NCBI GenBank assembly: GCA_963762075.1
Contig: CAVXJC010000003.1
Coordinates: 124,001 to 188,000, forward strand
From: JAOUEA01 sp963762075
Lineage (GTDB): Bacteria > Actinomycetota > UBA4738 > HRBIN12
Length of the DNA stretch: 64,000 nucleotides
Direction of reading: 5' to 3'
Shown in pieces: positions 60,003-64,000 of this stretch (the stretch's first letter is position 1; every line of letters starts with the position of its first letter). The position numbers were made by a program, and so were the translations under genes. Below the pieces are notes generated by a model that was given only the letters and a program-made list of their open reading frames with translations, was not told the DNA's origin and did no database searches.

Positions 60003-60008
60003 ATCGTA
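60003..60008 (-). promoter_or_regulatory. Candidate leaderless -10 box for the zincin gene
   Basis: Minus-strand TACGAT ends six bases before the DUF2342 ATG. The moaE gene has a TACGAT 26 bases away on the other strand. Confidence 0.5.
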
Positions 60009-60033
60009 CGACCGCTCGCTCCGATGGCTTGGT

Positions 60034-60039
60034 TACGAT
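60034..60039 (+). promoter_or_regulatory. Candidate leaderless -10 box for moaE
   Basis: TACGAT ends eight bases before the moaE ATG at 60048, with no ribosome-binding site between. Confidence 0.5.
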
Positions 60040-60047
60040 GGGCCGCG

Positions 60048-60476
60048 ATGGTCCATCCCCACGTGCTCACCCGTGTACAGGAGAGCCCGCTCTCGCTCGA
60101 CGACGTCTCACAGGCGGTCGCCGATCCTGCCGCCGGTGCCGTGTGCACGTTCACCGGAACGGTGCGTGACCATTCCGACGCAGGCAGCGTCACCGGGCTC
60201 ACCTATGAAGCGTGGCACGAACTCGCCGAGCAACGCCTCGCCGAGCTCGCGAACGAGATGCTCGAGCGTTGGCCTCTGTGCCGCGTGGCGATCGTGCACC
60301 GGGTCGGAGAGCTCGCCGTCGGTGAAGCGAGCGTGATCGTGGCCGTCTCAGCGGCGCACCGCGCCGAGGCGTTCGAGGCCTGCCGGCACGGTATCGAGCG
60401 ATTGAAAGCAGACGTTCCCATCTGGAAGAAGGAAGGTCTCGTCTCGGGCGACGCCCACTGGGTCATGGGCAGCTAG
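60048..60476 (+). CDS. moaE: Molybdopterin synthase catalytic subunit
   Basis: MoaE, 142 residues, transfers sulphur to precursor Z in molybdenum cofactor synthesis together with MoaD. Conserved elements are AGAVCTFTGTVRDHS, VTGLTYEAWHELAEQRL, the VHRVGELAVGEASVIVAVSAAHR strand pair, and the active-site lysines in KADVPIWKKE. No moaD is next to it; the nearest cofactor genes are not in the window. The ATG at 60048 is preferred over an earlier in-frame ATG at 60024. The MreB-like gene begins right after its TAG, giving TAGATG. Confidence 0.9.
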   Translation: MVHPHVLTRVQESPLSLDDVSQAVADPAAGAVCTFTGTVRDHSDAGSVTGLTYEAWHELAEQRLAELANEMLERWPLCRVAIVHRVGELAVGEASVIVAVSAAHRAEAFEACRHGIERLKADVPIWKKEGLVSGDAHWVMGS

Positions 60477-61484
60477 ATGGGCCGTGACCTCGCGATCGAC
60501 CTCGGCACGGCGAACTGCGTCGTGTACCGACAAGGCGAGGGCGTGGTCTTCGACGAGCCGGCCGTCGTCGCCGTGCGCGCCGATTCCGGCGAGGTGCTGG
60601 CGATGGGCGAGGAAGCCTGGCAGCTCCTCGGGAGCGAGTCCGGAAGTGTGATCGCCGTGCGGCCGCTCCGCCACGGGTCGATGACCGAGTTCGACACGAC
60701 CCAGAGCATGATCGAGGTCGTGATCAAGCGCGCCGTGACGGTGCGGTTCCCTCGCCCCCGGGTCTTGGTCGCGGTGCCGTCGATGAGCTCGGAGGTCGAA
60801 CGTCGAGCTATCGAGGACGCGATCAAGTCCGCCGGCGTGCGACAGGTCACCCTTGTCGAGGAGCCGCTCGCTGCTGCGATCGGGGCCGGGCTTCCCGTGC
60901 ACGAGCCGGTTGGTCACCTCGTGGTCGACGTGGGCGGCGGTCGATCGGAGATGGCCGTCGTCTCCATGGGCGGGGTCGTGAGCGGACGTTCGGCGTCGAT
61001 CGGCGGATTCGACATCGACGCGGCAGTGCAGCAGCACATCCGCGACGAGTATGGGGTGGCGATCGGAGAGAAGGCGGCCGAGGAGATCAAGATCGCCATC
61101 GGGTCCGCCTTCCCCACGCCCACGGCGAAAGGAGCGGTCGTGATCGGACGCGAGCTCGCCACCGGCAACACCGTGGAGGTGCAGCTCACAGAGAACGAGA
61201 TCCGTAAGGCGATCGGCCCTCCCGTGCGGGGCATCGTGGAGGCCGCCCGCCTCACGCTTGCCGAGGCGCCCCCCGAGCTCACGCACGACGTGCTGGAGAC
61301 CGGCATGTTCTTCACGGGTGGAGGGGCACTGCTGCGGGGCTTCGACATGCTGCTCGCCCAGGAGTGCGAGGTGCCGGTGCACGTCGTCGATCAACCACTC
61401 CACACGGTCGCCGTGGGCGCCGGCCGAATGCTGGAGCACCTCGAGGACTATCGATCGGCGTTCCAGCTCGTACGGCGGCGCTGA
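60477..61484 (+). CDS. Divergent MreB-like actin homologue
   Basis: A 335-residue MreB-family protein. Phosphate-1 is DLGTANCVVY, where classical MreB has DLGTANT. Phosphate-2 is DVGGGRSEMAVV, where GGGTTE is usual, at residues 151-162. The catalytic glutamate region VEEPLAAAIG is kept and the adenosine motif is FTGGGALLRG. Typical MreB C-terminal IRKAIGPPVRGIVEAARLTL is present. The changed loop suggests a paralogue with altered nucleotide handling rather than the main cell-shape MreB, and no mreC or mreD follow. It abuts moaE. Polymer function is inferred. Confidence 0.83.
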   Translation: MGRDLAIDLGTANCVVYRQGEGVVFDEPAVVAVRADSGEVLAMGEEAWQLLGSESGSVIAVRPLRHGSMTEFDTTQSMIEVVIKRAVTVRFPRPRVLVAVPSMSSEVERRAIEDAIKSAGVRQVTLVEEPLAAAIGAGLPVHEPVGHLVVDVGGGRSEMAVVSMGGVVSGRSASIGGFDIDAAVQQHIRDEYGVAIGEKAAEEIKIAIGSAFPTPTAKGAVVIGRELATGNTVEVQLTENEIRKAIGPPVRGIVEAARLTLAEAPPELTHDVLETGMFFTGGGALLRGFDMLLAQECEVPVHVVDQPLHTVAVGAGRMLEHLEDYRSAFQLVRRR

Positions 61485-61491
61485 CGTCGAC

Positions 61492-61899
61492 TCAGGCGTT
61501 CGGTCCGCCTGCGTCGGCGTCGAGACCGGAGATCAGGCGCCCCACGAACGACACGAGGGTCCATAGCGAAAACGCGAGCACGATCGCGCCGATGGCCACC
61601 GCGATCACGAGGCCCATGGCACCCCCGAGCCGGTCACTCCACGACGTGGCACTCGAGCCGCCAGGGGTGAAGGCCTCGAGGGCGCCTGACGGGGCTCCTC
61701 GGGCGGTGGGCGACGTGGGATCAGACGCCGGGCCCTCCTCGAGGCCGGGCTCCTCGCTCACCGTGCGGGTCTCGCCGCCCGCTGTGAGCCGGAACACGAG
61801 CACACCCACCGCGACGGCGATCGTCACGATCAGCACCAACCCAGGTCCCACGACGTCTGCGCCCTTCCACTCGGCCGCACGAGGGTACTTCGCGGGCAT
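61492..61899 (-). CDS. Two-helix membrane protein
   Basis: A 135-residue hypothetical protein. Two hydrophobic segments (VGPGLVLIVTIAVAVGVLVF near the start and LVIAVAIGAIVLAFSLWTLVSFVG near the end) are separated by a Pro/Ser/Glu-rich loop of about 50 residues, probably outside the cell. The C-terminal tail is short. It converges on the mreB-like gene, ending eight bases from it, and is divergent from the PDZ protease gene. I do not recognise it. Confidence 0.65.
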   Translation of the reverse strand: MPAKYPRAAEWKGADVVGPGLVLIVTIAVAVGVLVFRLTAGGETRTVSEEPGLEEGPASDPTSPTARGAPSGALEAFTPGGSSATSWSDRLGGAMGLVIAVAIGAIVLAFSLWTLVSFVGRLISGLDADAGGPNA

Positions 61900-61929
61900 C
61901 GTGACCGTGAAGGCTCACCTCCTCGCCCG

Positions 61930-61935
61930 TACGAT
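61930..61935 (+). promoter_or_regulatory. Candidate leaderless -10 box for the PDZ-Lon gene
   Basis: TACGAT ends nine bases before the ATG at 61945, with no ribosome site. Confidence 0.5.
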
Positions 61936-61944
61936 TGTCGCCGC

Positions 61945-62919
61945 ATGAAACGACTTGTCCGCATCGCGTCGCTCATCGCGTTGTTCGCCTTCGCGTTCGC
62001 GGCATCCTGGGTCAGGCTGCCGTACTACGCGGTCGGGCCCGGACCTGCCGACGAGATCGGGCCGCTGATCGACGTGAGCGGTGCGACGCGCTACCCGTCA
62101 CAGGGTCGGTTCATCATGACGACGGTGAGCTGGACGCAGGTCACCGCTCTGGAGTCGCTGCTCGCATGGATCGACGACGCGCAGTTCATCGTCTCCCAGG
62201 ACCAGATCTACCCGGAGGGAGTCGACCCCGATCAGGAGCAGCGGCGGGCGATCTCCGAGATGGATACCAGCAAGATCGCCGCCTCGACCGTCGTGCTGCA
62301 AGAGCTCTTCGACTACCCCGAGACACACGGCAAGGGGGCGTTGATCGAGCGGGTCGGTGGCGACTGCCCGGCCGAGGGCGAGCTGTTCGTCGGCGACCTC
62401 GTCGTCTCGATCGACGGGCGGCCGATCGGGTCCGTGCGCGAGGCGAAGCGGGCCATCGACGGAGTGCCGGTCGACGATGTGGTCGCCTTCCGCGTGCGTG
62501 CCGGAGGCAGGGTGCACGATGTCGAGCTCCGACGCGGGCCATGCCCGGGCAGCGAGCGACCGCTGGTCGGCATCACCATGGTCGATCCGTTCCCGTTCGA
62601 GATCGAGATCGCGAGCGGCGATGTGGGCGGTCCTTCAGCGGGGCTCATGTTCTCCCTCGGCCTGTACGACGCGCTGACCCCCGGCGATCTGACCGGTGGA
62701 CGCACCATCGCCGGGACGGGCACGCTCACGTCCGACGGCGATGTCGGCGGCATCGGGGGGATCGCCGACAAGGTGATCGGCGCCGAGCGAGCGGGGGCGA
62801 CCATCCTGCTCGTGCCGCAGGAGAACATGGCGGAGCTCGCCGACGTCGATACCGGCGACCTGCGGCTCGTCTCGGTCTCCACGTTCGACGAGGCCGTCGA
62901 GGCGCTCGAGGCGCTCTGA
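61945..62919 (+). CDS. PDZ-domain Lon-like serine protease (YlbL-type)
   Basis: A 324-residue membrane-anchored protease. A signal anchor (VRIASLIALFAFAFAASWV) is followed by a divergent beta domain, then a PDZ domain (about 130-200, GDLVVSIDGRPIGSVREAKRAIDG) and a Lon-type S16 catalytic domain. The catalytic dyad is Ser231 in GDVGGPSAGL and Lys276 in GIADKV. Members face the outside and are thought to process membrane-associated proteins. UPF0182 follows, matching the order seen in mycobacteria (Rv3194c/Rv3193c). Substrate unknown. Confidence 0.87.
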   Translation: MKRLVRIASLIALFAFAFAASWVRLPYYAVGPGPADEIGPLIDVSGATRYPSQGRFIMTTVSWTQVTALESLLAWIDDAQFIVSQDQIYPEGVDPDQEQRRAISEMDTSKIAASTVVLQELFDYPETHGKGALIERVGGDCPAEGELFVGDLVVSIDGRPIGSVREAKRAIDGVPVDDVVAFRVRAGGRVHDVELRRGPCPGSERPLVGITMVDPFPFEIEIASGDVGGPSAGLMFSLGLYDALTPGDLTGGRTIAGTGTLTSDGDVGGIGGIADKVIGAERAGATILLVPQENMAELADVDTGDLRLVSVSTFDEAVEALEAL

Positions 62920-62945
62920 CGCCCGTCGTTCGCGACGGCATGCGT

Positions 62946-62951
62946 TAGGCT
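62946..62951 (+). promoter_or_regulatory. Candidate leaderless -10 box for the UPF0182 gene
   Basis: TAGGCT ends eight bases before the ATG at 62960. No ribosome site. Confidence 0.5.
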
Positions 62952-62959
62952 CGCGACCG

Positions 62960-64000
62960 ATGTCGACCGTGCGCATCCCCACGTCTCAGCGACGCTGGCC
63001 CGTGGTGCTGATCGGCACGCTGGTCGTGCTCGTCGTCGCCTTCACCGTCATGTCGACCTTCTATGTCGACCTGCTGTGGTTCCGCGAAGTGGGGTTCACC
63101 GGGGTGTTCTGGACCGAGCTTCGCACCAAGGTGGCGCTGGGCACGGTCTTCGGCATGGTGTTCTTCGCCCTGCTCTACGTGAACCTTCTGGTGGCCAGGC
63201 GTCTCGCACCTCCGCCGGTGCGGTTCCTCACCCCCGAGCAGGAGGCCGTCGAGCGGATCCGCATGGTGGTCGAGCCCTACCTCTGGTGGCTCCTGCCGGT
63301 CGGCGCGTCCGTGCTCGCCCTGCTCGTCGGCATCGGGGTCTCACGGCAATGGCAGGTCTTCCTGTTGTGGCGGAACTCAGCCGGGATCACGTTCGGCGAT
63401 GTCGAGCCGCTGTTCGAGCGTGATCCGGCCTTCTACATCTTCTCGTTGCCGTGGCTGAAGTTCCTTCAGGGGTGGCTGTTCTCCTCGCTCGTCGGGGTGA
63501 CGTTCCTCTCGGTGGTCGCGCACTTCTTCTGGGGTGGCATCCGTCCACAGGCGCGCACCTGGGGCGATCGTGTCGTGCCTTCCACGCGTGCCCACCTCTC
63601 GGTGCTGCTCGGGTTGATCATGCTCGCCAAGGCTTGGGGCTACTATCTCGGCACCTTCGATCTGCTGACCTCGCGGCGCGGCGTGGTGCAGGGAGCGTCG
63701 TATACCGACGTGAACGCGCAGCTTCCGGCGCTCAACTTCTTGATCATCGCCGCGGTGATCTGTGCGGCGCTCTTCTTCGCGAACATCGTTCGCCAGCGGT
63801 GGGCGTTGCCCATCATCGCGGTCATCGTGCTGGCCGCAGTCTCCGTCTTGCTCGGCACCGCCTACCCCGCGTTCGTGCAGCGGTTCCGCGTCGCGCCACA
63901 GGAGTTTCAGCGCGAGCAGGAATACATCGAGCACAACCTCGAGGCGACGAGGCGAGCATTCGACATCGAGGAGATCGACACGCCCCCTGAGCAGACCTAC
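62960..64000 (+). CDS. UPF0182-family membrane protein (partial, runs off the window)
   Basis: The first 347 residues of a large membrane protein; the stop lies beyond the window. It starts with a helix VVLIGTLVVLVVAFTVMSTF, then FYVDLLWFREVGFTGVFW, the signature of UPF0182 proteins (COG1615). Further helices and GDVEPLFERDPAFYIFSLPWLKFLQGWLF and LTSRRGVVQGASYTDVNAQLP are typical. These are conserved actinobacterial membrane proteins of unknown role. It is in the same direction as the PDZ-Lon gene and 40 bases after it. Confidence 0.85.
   Translation, partial: MSTVRIPTSQRRWPVVLIGTLVVLVVAFTVMSTFYVDLLWFREVGFTGVFWTELRTKVALGTVFGMVFFALLYVNLLVARRLAPPPVRFLTPEQEAVERIRMVVEPYLWWLLPVGASVLALLVGIGVSRQWQVFLLWRNSAGITFGDVEPLFERDPAFYIFSLPWLKFLQGWLFSSLVGVTFLSVVAHFFWGGIRPQARTWGDRVVPSTRAHLSVLLGLIMLAKAWGYYLGTFDLLTSRRGVVQGASYTDVNAQLPALNFLIIAAVICAALFFANIVRQRWALPIIAVIVLAAVSVLLGTAYPAFVQRFRVAPQEFQREQEYIEHNLEATRRAFDIEEIDTPPEQTY

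Overview
The window is chromosomal DNA of high G+C content from an actinomycete-like bacterium (phylum Actinomycetota), probably a deep-branching or uncultured lineage. This placement rests on gene content. It carries an arg cluster with argR inside it, a POL-PE-LIG LigD with Ku, a DUF5319 protein, a PII/GlnD pair with the T-loop tyrosine, and a DUF2342 zincin near a PDZ-Lon protease and a UPF0182 protein. GTG starts, GTGA/ATGA overlaps and TAnnnT boxes 6-9 nt before start codons (likely leaderless mRNAs) are frequent. There are no rRNA or tRNA genes, insertion sequences, prophage or CRISPR array, so this is core chromosome rather than an island.

Layout. 0-9.7 kb: PHP phosphoesterase, HAD hydrolase, NDH-2-like oxidoreductase, CBS protein, TldD/TldE protease pair, cupin, amidohydrolase, beta-carbonic anhydrase, and a MarR regulator divergent from an ankyrin protein across a palindrome. 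9.7-16.5 kb: C45 acyltransferase-like protein with a class III aminotransferase, a secreted Cys-paired beta-propeller, PAP2 phosphatase, RmuC-like protein, GH114-like secreted protein. 16.6-24.2 kb: argCJBDRGH, with a perfect ARG-box-like palindrome at the argC start, no argF, and single-base frameshifts in argD and argH; the neighbouring SDR gene has a third. 25-30.8 kb: GNAT, DAG-kinase-like protein, membrane proteins, PIG-L deacetylase, DUF5319 and GYD proteins. 30.8-34.8 kb: NHEJ locus (ligD, a DUF6457 gene, ku). 34.9-42.4 kb: two secreted RTX-type proteins flanking glnB-glnD.

42.4-49.2 kb: DUF72, hydrolase, an orphan OmpR-type response regulator with 11-bp-spaced CTTCAG repeats both upstream of itself and before a PepSY gene, then VOC, histidine phosphatase, SCP2 and thioesterase genes. 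49.3-54.8 kb: a BMP-type nucleoside ABC importer with convergent upp, a plausible nucleoside/uracil salvage set. 54.8-56.1 kb: aroF behind a Tyr/Trp/Phe-rich leader peptide and attenuator. 56-58 kb: secreted proteins and an RNHCP zinc-ribbon gene behind a small uORF and a hairpin that would hide its ribosome-binding site. 58-64 kb: zincin, moaE, divergent MreB-like actin, PDZ-Lon protease and a UPF0182 gene cut by the window end.

The most notable signals are in the leaders: the aroF attenuator, the RNHCP uORF/SD-sequestering hairpin, and the shared repeat operator of the orphan response regulator. Every intergenic gap is under 300 bases.
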